Assembly: GCF_000194135.1 (NCBI RefSeq)
Contig: NC_015318.1
Location: 1,499,001 to 1,563,000 of the forward strand
Direction: 5' to 3'
DNA: 64,000 bases
From: Hippea maritima DSM 10411
GTDB taxonomy: Bacteria; Campylobacterota_A; Desulfurellia; Desulfurellales; Hippeaceae
The translations under genes were made by a program, and so were the position numbers. This document shows, one piece after another, positions 8,983-20,152 of the stretch; the first letter of the stretch is position 1; each line of letters starts with the position of its first letter. The notes beneath the pieces were generated by a model, which made no database searches, was not told the DNA's origin, and was given only the letters and a program-made list of their open reading frames with translations.

Positions 8983-9930
8983 TTAAAGTTTTTTCCATTC
9001 TTTTAATGGTGTTTCAACATCGTATGGATACAATCCTTTCAACTCTTCCCTTGTTATCTTATATTTATCGGCATCTGTTACACTGCCTTTTACATATTTT
9101 GCCCAGTATTCATCGCTTGCCTGAGCCTTCTCAACCAACGCCTTGTAAGATTCTGTAAGCTCTGGCTTGCTCTCATCCTTGTGCAATACACCCATCACAA
9201 ACTTACCCTTAAGCTCTTCTTCACTCATCTTCTTAGCTTTGGCTGAGCTTACAAGGAAACCTTTCATATAATCCATCAATTTAGCAGGATCGCCCAATTT
9301 GTTTCTTCTTCCAAAGTTAATTGGACATGGGCTGAAAACCTCAATCAAGCTGAAACCCTTATAGGCAAGACCTTCTTTAATAAGCTTTGTAAGTCTTGTT
9401 GGGTCTCCTGCAAAACCCCTTGCAACATAGCCTGCACCGGCACCAATTGCCATCTTACAAACATCGATTGTTGGCTCAAATGTTCCCCTTGGAGCTGTAG
9501 ATGCTTTTGCACCTGGAGGTGTTGTACAGGAATGCTGACCACCAGTCATTCCGTAGATCCAGTTGTTAATCAAAACAACTGTAATATCTATATTCCTTCT
9601 GCATGCATGAACTAAATGGTTTCCGCCTATATGAACCAGATCGCCATCACCACCGAAAACGAATACATGCTTATCCGGATGAGACATCTTTATACCTGAT
9701 GCAACAGCTATAGCCCTTCCATGAATTGTGTGCAATGTGTGGAAGTCAACATAACCTGTAACCCTTGCTGCACATCCAATACCGGATACCATAGCACAGT
9801 CATCTTTTTTCCAACCTAACTCATCAATGGCTTCAAGGTAGCATTTTAAAACGATACCATCGCCGCAACCTGGACACCAGTAAAGCGGCATCTTTTCCAT
9901 TCTTAGGTATTTTGTGTAATCAACAGCCAT
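8983..9930 (-). CDS. korB: 2-oxoacid:ferredoxin oxidoreductase, beta subunit (TPP-binding)
   Basis: The thiamine-diphosphate-binding subunit of 315 residues. The N-terminal CPGCGDG (19-25) supplies cluster-type cysteines. The TPP motif begins at GGDGD near 93 and ends at the NNWIYGMTGGQ segment near 122. The C-terminal part is longer than in minimal beta subunits. It overlaps the alpha gene by one base, so translation is coupled. With the alpha, gamma and delta partners in one operon behind icd, this is most likely the 2-oxoglutarate:ferredoxin step of the TCA cycle, usable for CO2 fixation in reverse. Confidence 0.9.
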   Translation of the reverse strand: MAVDYTKYLRMEKMPLYWCPGCGDGIVLKCYLEAIDELGWKKDDCAMVSGIGCAARVTGYVDFHTLHTIHGRAIAVASGIKMSHPDKHVFVFGGDGDLVHIGGNHLVHACRRNIDITVVLINNWIYGMTGGQHSCTTPPGAKASTAPRGTFEPTIDVCKMAIGAGAGYVARGFAGDPTRLTKLIKEGLAYKGFSLIEVFSPCPINFGRRNKLGDPAKLMDYMKGFLVSSAKAKKMSEEELKGKFVMGVLHKDESKPELTESYKALVEKAQASDEYWAKYVKGSVTDADKYKITREELKGLYPYDVETPLKEWKKL

Positions 9931-11126
9931 TATTCGCCTCCTCCAAACCTTCTAATCTCCTCATCAGTCATAACAATCTCGACCTTCTTCTCTGGATTCT
10001 TGATTTTTTCAAGAATCTGAGAAGGCCTAATAAGGGTTCCTGTTGCCTGGCTAATTCCATAAACATTAGCAGCATCACCAACGATCCTTTGAACCTCAAG
10101 TATATACTGGCCCAAATTCATCTCTGGAACTATTATATTCTTAACTTTTCCTGCAATATCTTTTATCTGTTGTTCTGGTGATGGCCAAACGGTTAGAGGT
10201 CTGAACATTCCAACCTTTATACCTTCTTTTCTTGCCTCATCGATTGCAACTCTTGCAGCCTCAGCAGTGGAACCAAACGCTATAATGCAGGTTTCTGCAT
10301 CGTCCATCTTGTAATACTCATATTTCAATATTTCATCAAGATGGTTTGTAATCTTGCTATGCATCCTGTTCAACAGCCACTGAACATACTTTGGAACAAC
10401 TGTTGGGAATCCAGTCTTATCATGAATTAAGCTGGACATATGATATCTGTAGCTTTTTCCGTCCTTTGTCCACCATGGAGCAAGAGGTGGAATCTCGTAG
10501 TTATAATCATAAGGATAATACTCATCAGGTTCAACATCTGGAGCCTGTCTATCAACAATTTCAACCTCTTCTGGGTCTGGAATGTAAACCTTTGTGTGCA
10601 AGTGAGACAATGAACCATCTGTTAAAATATAAACAGGCTGTCTAAATTTTTCAGCCAAATTAAAAGCCCTAATAGTCTCAAAAACAGCTTCCTGTGCGTT
10701 GGCAGGAGCAATAGCTATTACAGGATGGTCTCCGTGTGTTCCCCATCTTGCCTGCATTATATCGCCCTGAGAAGGCCTTGTTGGCAATCCAGTTGAAGGG
10801 CCTCCCCTCATAACATCGACAACAACAAGTGGAACCTCAAACATGCAAGCCATGCCGAATGCTTCTTGCTTTAAGGATAAACCAGGTCCACTTGTACATG
10901 TCATAGCTTTAACACCACTTGCAGCTGCGCCAACACAAGCATTGATAGAAGCAATCTCATCTTCCATCATCATAAAAGGCACGCCCCTTTCGGGCATTAT
11001 CTTTGATAGTCTTTCTGGAACTTCGCTGGAGGGTGTTATCGGATAACCCGCATAAAAGCCCAATCCAGCAACAACAGCCGCCTCAGCTATGGCAGCGTTA
11101 GCATCCATAAATCCAATTCTTCCCAT
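9930..11126 (-). CDS. korA: 2-oxoacid:ferredoxin oxidoreductase, alpha subunit
   Basis: A 398-residue alpha subunit carrying the pyrimidine-binding and domain II regions. GYPITPSSEVPERL near 29-42 is the classical Y-P-I-T-P signature. TSGPGLSLKQEAFGMA and the RPSQGDIMQARWGTHGDH block that contacts substrate and cofactor are also present. The RPSQGD form is common in 2-oxoglutarate-type enzymes, supporting Kor over Por. It sits 9 bp after the ferredoxin gene, with a GGAGG site before the start at 11126. Confidence 0.9.
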   Translation of the reverse strand: MGRIGFMDANAAIAEAAVVAGLGFYAGYPITPSSEVPERLSKIMPERGVPFMMMEDEIASINACVGAAASGVKAMTCTSGPGLSLKQEAFGMACMFEVPLVVVDVMRGGPSTGLPTRPSQGDIMQARWGTHGDHPVIAIAPANAQEAVFETIRAFNLAEKFRQPVYILTDGSLSHLHTKVYIPDPEEVEIVDRQAPDVEPDEYYPYDYNYEIPPLAPWWTKDGKSYRYHMSSLIHDKTGFPTVVPKYVQWLLNRMHSKITNHLDEILKYEYYKMDDAETCIIAFGSTAEAARVAIDEARKEGIKVGMFRPLTVWPSPEQQIKDIAGKVKNIIVPEMNLGQYILEVQRIVGDAANVYGISQATGTLIRPSQILEKIKNPEKKVEIVMTDEEIRRFGGGE

Positions 11127-11135
11127 TGATTCCTC

Positions 11136-11408
11136 CTACTTACTTTTTGTAACCGTATTTCCCTTACTATCTGCAAACTCAAGTTCAACACCGATATCAG
11201 CAACAGTAATTGCAAAATCTGGACAAATATTCTCGCACATTTTACATCTAATGCAATCCTCAGGCCTTGCTACCTTTGCTATAGTACCCATCCAGACATG
11301 CAAATCCTCAACCATCTCTAAAACATTTTTTGGACAAACGTTAACACACAAACCGCAACCCTTACACAACTTTTCATTAATCTCAACCGGCATGCGTTTT
11401 TCAGCCAT
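11136..11408 (-). CDS. korD: 2-oxoacid:ferredoxin oxidoreductase, delta subunit (2x[4Fe-4S] ferredoxin)
   Basis: A 90-residue bacterial-type ferredoxin with two complete clusters: CKGCGLCVNVCPKNV beginning near residue 15, and CIRCKMCENICPDFA near 52. As first gene of the korDABC set it should carry electrons from the TPP site to soluble ferredoxin. It follows icd with only a short hairpin between, so it is probably read from the icd promoter at reduced or adjusted level. Confidence 0.88.
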   Translation of the reverse strand: MAEKRMPVEINEKLCKGCGLCVNVCPKNVLEMVEDLHVWMGTIAKVARPEDCIRCKMCENICPDFAITVADIGVELEFADSKGNTVTKSK

Positions 11409-11434
11409 ACAACCTCTCCTTCTTTAAAGAATTA

Positions 11435-11453
11435 AGGGGGCACAAAGCCCCCT
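11435..11453 (-). terminator. Intergenic hairpin between icd and korD, possible partial terminator
   Basis: Stem AGGGGGC (11435-11441) with GCCCCCT (11447-11453). On the minus strand it is followed only by TTAATTCTTT, a weak U-tract. It may attenuate kor expression or protect the icd mRNA end. Confidence 0.55.
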
Positions 11454-11464
11454 CACCCATTTTC

Positions 11465-13726
<2,262 letters not shown>

Positions 13727-13779
13727 TTATTTTTCACTTTATAAATGCCTCCTTGCAGACACCCCTAAACTCTGCGCAA

Positions 13780-13808
13780 GATATACACCAATTATCAAGT
13801 TGTGTCAA
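13780..13808 (-). promoter_or_regulatory. Promoter of the icd-kor operon
   Basis: TTGACA (13808-13803), 17-bp spacer, TATATC (13785-13780) on the minus strand. It leaves a leader of about 70 nt before icd. Confidence 0.7.
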
Positions 13809-13837
13809 GAAATTATTGATTTTTCAAGGCTTTAAGC

Positions 13838-13866
13838 TTGACTTTTTTGCTCTCTTATTGCATTCT
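13838..13866 (+). promoter_or_regulatory. Weak promoter candidate for the site-2 protease cluster
   Basis: TTGACT (13838-13843), 17-bp spacer, CATTCT (13861-13866). The -35 is good and the -10 is poor. No better candidate is seen in the divergent spacer. Confidence 0.35.
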
Positions 13867-13893
13867 TTTTGTGAGTGAAAGGAGGGGGAGAAG

Positions 13894-14520
13894 TTGATAA
13901 ATCCCAACATTTTTTTAATGGTCATACCTTTTTTAGTGGCTGTTGTTTTTCATGAGGTAAGCCACGGATATGTGGCATATAAATTGGGTGATAACACAGC
14001 CAAGTTTGCAGGCAGGCTCACATTGAATCCAGTGGCACACATAGACATATTCGGCACTATTGTTCTGCCTGCTATTTTGATAATCGCTCACTCGCCTATT
14101 CTTTTTGGTTGGGCAAAGCCGGTACCCGTAAATTTTTTTAACCTAAAAAAACCCAAAAGAGATTCGGCCATAGTTGCAGCAGCAGGACCTACAACAAATA
14201 TACTACTTGCCGTATTATTTGCTATAATCTATAGGATTAGCCTGTTTCTCCCAGCAAGTTTTATACAACAACCACTCATGATAACATGCCTATACGGTGT
14301 GCAGTTGAATTTAATATTTGCCTTTTTTAACCTTATACCTATACTGCCACTCGATGGCGGCAGGATATTGGCTGCATTCTTACCACCAAAATGGGCTTAT
14401 AACTTTTCAAAACTCGAGCCATACGGTATATATATAGTAATAGCCTTGCTGTTTTTGGGTATTTTTGATTTTATCTTTACATTCTTCGTTTTACCGCTAT
14501 CAAGCATACTACTGTCTTAG
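13894..14520 (+). CDS. Site-2 protease family membrane metalloprotease (peptidase M50)
   Basis: A 208-residue integral membrane protein. The zinc motif HEVSH is at 20-24 inside the first membrane segment, and the second metal-site motif PLDGGRILAAF lies near 148. Hydrophobic segments also occur around 60, 95, 130 and 180. The small M50 (SpoIVFB/rhomboid-size) form lacks a PDZ domain. Substrates are unknown; this minimal family is widespread. The start is a TTG at 13894, chosen because GGAGGGGG lies 5 bases upstream and no ATG precedes the zinc motif. It opens a run of closely spaced plus-strand genes. Confidence 0.82.
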   Translation: MINPNIFLMVIPFLVAVVFHEVSHGYVAYKLGDNTAKFAGRLTLNPVAHIDIFGTIVLPAILIIAHSPILFGWAKPVPVNFFNLKKPKRDSAIVAAAGPTTNILLAVLFAIIYRISLFLPASFIQQPLMITCLYGVQLNLIFAFFNLIPILPLDGGRILAAFLPPKWAYNFSKLEPYGIYIVIALLFLGIFDFIFTFFVLPLSSILLS

Positions 14521-14529
14521 GAGAAAAAA

Positions 14530-15546
14530 ATGAAAGAAGCTTATCTTTATTCGAGACTTGAGGATAATAAGGTTCAATGTAATTTATGTTCATTTAGGTG
14601 TAAGTTAGCAGATGGCAAAACGGGCATATGTGGTGTAAGAAAAAATGAAGGAGGCACACTTTATTCTACAGTTTATGCGAGGGCTGTAGCAAAGGCGATA
14701 GATCCGATAGAAAAAAAACCATTATTCCACTTTTTACCATCTACTAAATCGTTTTCAATAGCAACCGTGGGGTGCAATTTTAACTGCCTGAACTGCCAGA
14801 ATGCAGACATAAGCCAATATCCCAAAGAAAACGCAGGTGCTGTTGTGGGTGATGTTTATCCACCTGAAAAGGTTGTAGAAGATGCCATATCTGCAGGTTG
14901 TAAGTCTATAGCATACACATACACTGAACCCACCATTTTCTTCGAATACGCCATAGATACGGCAAAATTGGCAAAAGAGAAGGGACTGAAGAACATATTT
15001 ATAACAAACGGCTATATGACAAAAGAAACGATAGATATGATGGACGGCTTAATAGATGCTGCCAATGTTGACCTTAAAGCCTTCAATGATGCATTCTATA
15101 TGCAGATATGCGGTGGAGCCAGATTAAAGCCTGTTCTTGAAAGCATAGAATATATGAAATCCAAGGGAATTTGGGTAGAGGTTACTACACTTGTTATACC
15201 AACAGCAAATGATGATCCGGCCGAGGCGATGCAGATAGCCGAGCATATCTACAACATAGATCCATCAATTCCCTGGCATATAAGCAGGTTTTATCCGGCT
15301 TACAAATTCAGCGATGTTATGCCGACCCCTCCAGAAGTTATAAAGAACTTCAGGCAAATTGGCCTATCAATAGGCCTAAAGTATGTATATACGGGCAACA
15401 TGCTGGGTGATGAGGGCGAGCACACATACTGTCCAAATTGCGGCGAACTTCTGATAGCAAGATATGGCTATGAAATTCTATCCTATGCCATAAAAGATGG
15501 TAAATGCCCCAAATGCGGGACAAAAATAGATGTGGTGGAGAGTTAA
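14530..15546 (+). CDS. amrS: AmmeMemoRadiSam-system radical SAM enzyme
   Basis: A 338-residue radical SAM protein. An N-terminal cysteine set, CNLCSFRCKLADGKTGICG (17-35), precedes the radical SAM CxxxCxxC at C82, C86 and C89. A C-terminal zinc ribbon follows (YCPNCGE near 300 and CPKCGTK near 328). This layout matches AmrS, formerly called a pyruvate-formate-lyase-activating homologue. Its reaction is not settled. In many genomes it travels with AmmA and Memo partners, which are not seen in this window. It begins 9 bp after the site-2 protease gene with a GGAG site and is translationally linked to hpt downstream. Confidence 0.85.
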   Translation: MKEAYLYSRLEDNKVQCNLCSFRCKLADGKTGICGVRKNEGGTLYSTVYARAVAKAIDPIEKKPLFHFLPSTKSFSIATVGCNFNCLNCQNADISQYPKENAGAVVGDVYPPEKVVEDAISAGCKSIAYTYTEPTIFFEYAIDTAKLAKEKGLKNIFITNGYMTKETIDMMDGLIDAANVDLKAFNDAFYMQICGGARLKPVLESIEYMKSKGIWVEVTTLVIPTANDDPAEAMQIAEHIYNIDPSIPWHISRFYPAYKFSDVMPTPPEVIKNFRQIGLSIGLKYVYTGNMLGDEGEHTYCPNCGELLIARYGYEILSYAIKDGKCPKCGTKIDVVES

Positions 15547-15547
15547 G

Positions 15548-16063
15548 GTGAGGTTGTTGTTTGCAGAGGAAGAGATAGAAAAAAGAATAGAGAAACTCGC
15601 AAAGCTATTAGATGAAAAGCTAAGGAGTAAACAAGAAAAAACGGTTATGCTTTACATAGAAAAAGGCGGCAAGCCGTTTTTTGAGAAGCTCACACAGAAG
15701 ATGAAAACAAATCCAATCAAGGACAGCATCAGAGTAAAAAGCTACGCAGGCGATAGATCAACTGGAAAAATAGAGTGGATCAAGAAACCCTCTGTTGATT
15801 TAAAGGGTAAACACTGCATAATCGTGGATGATATACTTGACACGGGCAAAACGATAAAAGAGGTTAAAAATTATATGCTATCCCAGGGTGCAACGGGTTG
15901 TGAGATATGCGTAGCAGTCAATAAACACGAAAGACGAGAGGAGGATATAGAGCCTGATTACTATCTGTTTGATTTAGACAAAGGCTTCATCATCGGCTTT
16001 GGAATGGATTACAACGAAAAATACAGGGAGTTACCCGCAATATACCTAATGGGTGAATCATAA
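15548..16063 (+). CDS. hpt: Phosphoribosyltransferase, hypoxanthine-type
   Basis: A type I phosphoribosyltransferase for purine salvage, joining hypoxanthine or guanine to PRPP. The PRPP loop reads CIIVDDILDTGKTIKEV near residue 90-106. An earlier KSYAGDRSTG segment and a late DYLF-type base-site region (DYYLFDLDKGFIIGFG) fit Hpt. The reading frame opens at 15530 inside amrS. The GTG at 15548 is preferred because GGTGGAG lies 9 bases upstream and the protein then begins RLLFAEEEI, aligned with the family start. It is about 171 residues, standard length. Confidence 0.82.
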   Translation: MRLLFAEEEIEKRIEKLAKLLDEKLRSKQEKTVMLYIEKGGKPFFEKLTQKMKTNPIKDSIRVKSYAGDRSTGKIEWIKKPSVDLKGKHCIIVDDILDTGKTIKEVKNYMLSQGATGCEICVAVNKHERREEDIEPDYYLFDLDKGFIIGFGMDYNEKYRELPAIYLMGES

Positions 16064-16083
16064 CAGAACTATCCTACAGTTAT

Positions 16084-17076
16084 ATGAAAAATTTAAACAA
16101 AAAATGTGTCGCACTATACTCAGGGGGGCTTGACAGCCTACTTGCTATATTGATAGTAAAATCCTTAGGGGTTGAAGTTTATCCATTATTCGTTCAGACA
16201 CCCTTTTACAATAAAGAAATAGATAAACTAAAAGAACAACTAAATAAGTCTGGACTGGCATTGGAAACTGCAAGGGATGATAAGGCATATATAGAGATGC
16301 TTCTAAACCCACGCTTTGGTTATGGTAAAAATCTAAATCCATGCATAGACTGCAAAGCCTTCTTTTACAAAAAGGCCAAAGAGTACGCGGATAAAATCGG
16401 GGCAAGCTTTATCATAACAGGTGAGGTTTTAGGTCAAAGGCCTATGAGTCAACGATCGTATACCGTTCTTCGAACAATAGAAAAGCATGCAGGACTAATA
16501 GATTTAGTTTTAAGACCGCTCTCTGCAAAATGCCTCAAAGAAACAATCATGGAGAAGGAAGGCATAGTGGATAGGGATAAGCTATACTGCATACAGGGCA
16601 GGACAAGAAAGGCGCAATTTGAGCTTGCTAAAACCTTCGGTATTGAGGAGTTTGAAAGTCCAGCCGGTGGGTGTTTGCTAACTGATACTCAATTTAGTGC
16701 AAGACTAAAAGAGATGCTCGATAAAAAGGATGAACTGAACAGTCCAGTGGCTATTGAACTATTAAAAATAGGCAGGCACTTCAGGGTTGATGGATTTAAG
16801 TTTATCGTATCGAGGAATGCGGAAGAAACAAAGTTTTTGACTGATAATTTTTCTGACCTGCCACAGATAAGATGTCTGAACAGCCCAGGTGGCGTTGGCG
16901 TATTTTTAAAAGAACCCCACATAGAGACAATCATAACCGCAGCTGCAATACTAAAGAGATATTCAAAGAAAGCCCAAAACCTGATATTTAAAGGCTCAAG
17001 GGAGTTTATAATAGATGTTAAGCCGATGAGCGATGAGAGACTGAACAGCTATAGAGTTGGAGGAGATAATGCTTAA
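16084..17076 (+). CDS. PP-loop ATPase, predicted tRNA sulfur-transfer enzyme (MnmA/ThiI-like)
   Basis: A 330-residue PP-loop nucleotide hydrolase. The SGGLDS ATP motif is at 13-18. A CIDCK cysteine pair near 90 and a second Cys in the GGCLLTD motif near 199 are placed as in MnmA-type thiolases, which activate a tRNA base and accept sulfur through paired cysteines. The C-terminal part ([21 protein letters not shown], near 237) resembles the NFACT-R/DUF814 RNA-binding fold. It is not canonical MnmA, being shorter and lacking its C-terminal beta domain, so the modified base is not assignable. It overlaps the prfA start by 8 bp, linking it to translation genes. Confidence 0.7.
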   Translation: MKNLNKKCVALYSGGLDSLLAILIVKSLGVEVYPLFVQTPFYNKEIDKLKEQLNKSGLALETARDDKAYIEMLLNPRFGYGKNLNPCIDCKAFFYKKAKEYADKIGASFIITGEVLGQRPMSQRSYTVLRTIEKHAGLIDLVLRPLSAKCLKETIMEKEGIVDRDKLYCIQGRTRKAQFELAKTFGIEEFESPAGGCLLTDTQFSARLKEMLDKKDELNSPVAIELLKIGRHFRVDGFKFIVSRNAEETKFLTDNFSDLPQIRCLNSPGGVGVFLKEPHIETIITAAAILKRYSKKAQNLIFKGSREFIIDVKPMSDERLNSYRVGGDNA

Positions 17077-18133
17077 AGAAAAACTTGAAGAATTAGAGGA
17101 AAAATATAAATACATAGAAACTCAACTCTCAGATCCAAATGTTGTAGGCGATCTGGATAGGTACAAATCGCTTAGCTCAGAGATAAAAAAACTTACACCC
17201 ATTGTAGAAAAAGCCAAAGAATACAGAAATATCCTAAGGCAGATTGAGGAAAATGAAGAGCTTCTTGAGGATGAAGAGTTAAAAGAATTGGCAAAAGAAG
17301 AATTAAAACACCTAAAGGAACGTCTACCTGAGCTCGAACAAGAAATAAAACTCCTATTGCTCCCCAAAGATGAGGCCGACGATAGGGATGTAATATTGGA
17401 GATAAGGGCAGGAACAGGTGGCGAGGAGGCTGCTTTATTTGCAGCAGACCTGTTTAGGATGTATTCAAGATATGCAGAGAACAAGGGCTTCAAGGTTGAG
17501 GTGTTAAGCAAAAGCCTATCCGATACAGGTGGCATAAAGGAGATAATAGCCGAGATAAAAGGCAAAGGAGCCTATCATCTATTCAAACACGAAAGCGGCA
17601 CACATAGGGTTCAAAGGATACCTATAACAGAATCACAGGGCAGAATCCATACATCGGCTGCAACCGTCGCCGTATTGCCCGAGGCAGAGAATGTTGATGT
17701 TGAGATAAAGCCAGAGGATTTGAGAATAGATGTGTTTAGAGCCAGTGGACACGGTGGACAACATGTAAACACAACCGATTCAGCCGTAAGAATAACCCAC
17801 CTTCCAACCGGTATGGTGGTTAGCTGCCAGGATGAGAAATCTCAACTTAAAAACAAGGAAAAAGCGCTAAAGATACTCAAGTCAAGGCTTTATGATTTTT
17901 ACAGGCGTAAAAAGGATGAAGAGAGGGCCAAAGAGAGAAAAAGTCAGATAGGCTCAGGCGATAGATCTGAACGCATAAGAACATACAATTTCCCTCAAGG
18001 TAGGGTAACAGACCATAGGATAAACCTAACATTATACAAGCTGGATAGTATAATGGAGGGAGATCTGGATGAGCTAATAGAGGCATTAATCGTAGATGAA
18101 CAGGCAAGAAAACTAAAAGAAAGCGGAATGTGA
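17069..18133 (+). CDS. prfA: Peptide chain release factor 1
   Basis: RF1 reads UAA and UAG in the ribosomal A site and triggers peptide release. The catalytic GGQ is near residue 229 within [15 protein letters not shown]. The RF1-type stop-recognition region carries GTHRVQRIP with the downstream [11 protein letters not shown]. Length is 354 residues from the ATG at 17069, which has GGAGGAG immediately upstream; the longer frame from TTG 17057 would place that site inside the protein. No prmC methyltransferase gene follows, unlike in many genomes; ychF comes next after 7 bp. Confidence 0.96.
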   Translation: MLKEKLEELEEKYKYIETQLSDPNVVGDLDRYKSLSSEIKKLTPIVEKAKEYRNILRQIEENEELLEDEELKELAKEELKHLKERLPELEQEIKLLLLPKDEADDRDVILEIRAGTGGEEAALFAADLFRMYSRYAENKGFKVEVLSKSLSDTGGIKEIIAEIKGKGAYHLFKHESGTHRVQRIPITESQGRIHTSAATVAVLPEAENVDVEIKPEDLRIDVFRASGHGGQHVNTTDSAVRITHLPTGMVVSCQDEKSQLKNKEKALKILKSRLYDFYRRKKDEERAKERKSQIGSGDRSERIRTYNFPQGRVTDHRINLTLYKLDSIMEGDLDELIEALIVDEQARKLKESGM

Positions 18134-18140
18134 GGGAAAA

Positions 18141-19232
18141 ATGGGATTTAAATGCGGAATAGTGGGTCTTCCCAATGTGGGTAAATCCACAACATTCAAT
18201 GCCTTAAGCAGGGGCAATGCCGAAAGCTCCAATTTTCCATTCTGCACAATTGAACCAAATGTGGGCATAGCCGAGGTTAAAGATGAAAGACTGTATAAAC
18301 TTGCAGAGTTAGTAAACCCCAAGAAAATCACACCTGCTGTTGTGGAGTTTGTTGATATTGCAGGGCTTGTGAAGGGTGCAAGCGAAGGTGCAGGATTGGG
18401 CAATAGGTTTTTAAGCCACATCAGGGATGTTCAGGTTATCGTGCATGTGGTTAGGTGTTTTGAGGATGAAGACATCGTGCATTCGGTTGGCGAGGTTGAC
18501 CCCAAAAGGGATATAGAAATTATCGACACAGAGCTTATGCTTGCCGATCTGCAAACCATAGAAAACAGGGAAAACAAAACACTTAAAATAGCAAAAAGCG
18601 GCGACAAAAAGGCCAAAGCCGAGCTTGAGATACTGGAGAGGTTTAAAAACCTGCTTGAGAGCGGAAAACCTATAAGGAGTGAAAGCCTAAAGGCAGAAGA
18701 GGTGGATTTAGTAAACGAGTTAAGGCTTCTGAGCGCAAAACCTGTGATATATGTGGCCAATGTATCGGAGGATAGCTTAGATGGTAATGAATACTCAGAA
18801 ACCGTTAAACAGATAGCAAACAAGGAAAATGCACCGGTCATAGTGCTTTCAAGCAAGGTTGAGGAGGAGTTATCCAGACTGTCTGAGCAGGAAAGAAAAG
18901 AGTTTATGGAGATGTTAGGCTTAAAAGAATCAGGCCTTGATAGGCTTGCAAAGGTAGGCTATCAGATGCTCGGTCTAATAACATTCTTCACAGCCGGACC
19001 AAAAGAGGTTCGTGGCTGGACGATAAAGAAAGGAACAACGGCAAAAGAAGCTGCAGGTGTAATACATTCCGATATAGAAAGAGGATTCATAAGAGCTGAG
19101 ATCATAAAATACGAAGATTACATAGCCGCAGGGGGCGAAAAGCAGGCCAAAGAAAAAGGCTTAATGCACCTTGAGGGCAAGGATTATATCATGGAAGATG
19201 GCGATGTAGTTTATTTCAGGTTTAATGTATGA
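18141..19232 (+). CDS. ychF: Ribosome-associated ATPase YchF (Obg family)
   Basis: A 363-residue member of the Obg/YchF P-loop family that prefers ATP and binds ribosomes; it is implicated in stress responses. Switch and nucleotide motifs: GLPNVGKSTTFNAL (8-21), DIAGLVKGASEGAGLGN near 72-88, and a NVSED motif near 210 in place of NKxD, as is usual for YchF. The C-terminal TGS domain ends in YIMEDGDVVYFRFNV. The stop overlaps the ribF start (ATGA), so the two are translationally coupled. Confidence 0.96.
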   Translation: MGFKCGIVGLPNVGKSTTFNALSRGNAESSNFPFCTIEPNVGIAEVKDERLYKLAELVNPKKITPAVVEFVDIAGLVKGASEGAGLGNRFLSHIRDVQVIVHVVRCFEDEDIVHSVGEVDPKRDIEIIDTELMLADLQTIENRENKTLKIAKSGDKKAKAELEILERFKNLLESGKPIRSESLKAEEVDLVNELRLLSAKPVIYVANVSEDSLDGNEYSETVKQIANKENAPVIVLSSKVEEELSRLSEQERKEFMEMLGLKESGLDRLAKVGYQMLGLITFFTAGPKEVRGWTIKKGTTAKEAAGVIHSDIERGFIRAEIIKYEDYIAAGGEKQAKEKGLMHLEGKDYIMEDGDVVYFRFNV

Positions 19233-20143
19233 GGGTTATAAGGGACATATACGCAGAGTGCGATATAGAAGCAACGGCTATAGCGTTAGGAAACTTCGAT
19301 GGCATCCACAGGGGGCATCAAGCACTTATTAATGAAACGGTCAAGCTAAGCAAAAAACTAAATCTAACACCTGCAGTATTCACTTTTCATCCCCACCCAA
19401 AAAAGGTCATAGAGCACATAGATGAACCGTTCTTAATTCAGAGATTTAAGGAGAAAACAAAAATCATAGAGAGCTTCGGTATAGATATAGTTGTTTGTGC
19501 CCACTTTACGCAAGCATTTGCCGAGATGGAGCCGTATAATTTTGTAAAAGACATACTCATAGACAGAATGCATGCAAGGGCAATATGTGTGGGACACGAT
19601 TACACATTCGGCAAAAAGGCTCTTGGAACAACAAAAACATTAAGGGAGTTATCCAACAGTCTTGGTTTTGAACTTATCGTAATACCTCCGTTTAAAATCA
19701 ACGGCACAATAGTAAGCTCAACAAGGATAAGGGAATTTTTAAGGACAGGTCAAATCGGATTGGCCAATGAGTTTTTGGGCAGGAATTACACCATATCCGG
19801 TATCGTAAAAGAGGGCGAAGGGCGAGGCTCATCGCTTGGTTTTCCCACGGCAAACATCTATCCAACAAACGAGATACTCCTAACAAACGGTGTTTATGCA
19901 GCCTATGTTTACATAGACTCAAAGAAGTATGCGGCTGCTGTTAATGTGGGCGTCAATCCAACATTCAAAGGCACACAAAAGCACATAGAGGCCTTTATCT
20001 TTGATTTTAACGGTGACTTGTATCGAAAAAGGATAACAATCGAGTTTATAGATTTTATAAGGCCAGAGAGAAAATTCAAAAGAATAGATGATCTGATAAG
20101 CCAAATAAAACAGGATATAAAACAGATAAAAACAATCCTTTAG
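19229..20143 (+). CDS. ribF: Bifunctional riboflavin kinase / FAD synthetase
   Basis: RibF converts riboflavin to FMN and then FAD. The N-terminal adenylyltransferase domain shows GNFDGIHRGHQALI (22-35) and VGHDYTFGKKALG near 122-134 (nucleotidyltransferase signature). STRIREFLRTGQI lies near 168. The kinase domain begins near 185 with GEGRGSSLGFPTANI, carrying the PTAN motif. Length 304 is normal. It starts inside the ychF stop codon. No FMN riboswitch is visible, consistent with expression from an operon promoter. Confidence 0.95.
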   Translation: MRVIRDIYAECDIEATAIALGNFDGIHRGHQALINETVKLSKKLNLTPAVFTFHPHPKKVIEHIDEPFLIQRFKEKTKIIESFGIDIVVCAHFTQAFAEMEPYNFVKDILIDRMHARAICVGHDYTFGKKALGTTKTLRELSNSLGFELIVIPPFKINGTIVSSTRIREFLRTGQIGLANEFLGRNYTISGIVKEGEGRGSSLGFPTANIYPTNEILLTNGVYAAYVYIDSKKYAAAVNVGVNPTFKGTQKHIEAFIFDFNGDLYRKRITIEFIDFIRPERKFKRIDDLISQIKQDIKQIKTIL

Positions 20144-20152
20144 GAGAAGGCG

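Noticed and set aside
11089-11427. 112-codon plus-strand frame opposite korD
   Set aside because: Shadow of the ferredoxin gene; cysteine codons on the real strand explain its composition.
17122-17565. 147-codon serine-rich frame opposite prfA
   Set aside because: Low-complexity antisense of a glutamate/leucine-rich helical region of RF1.
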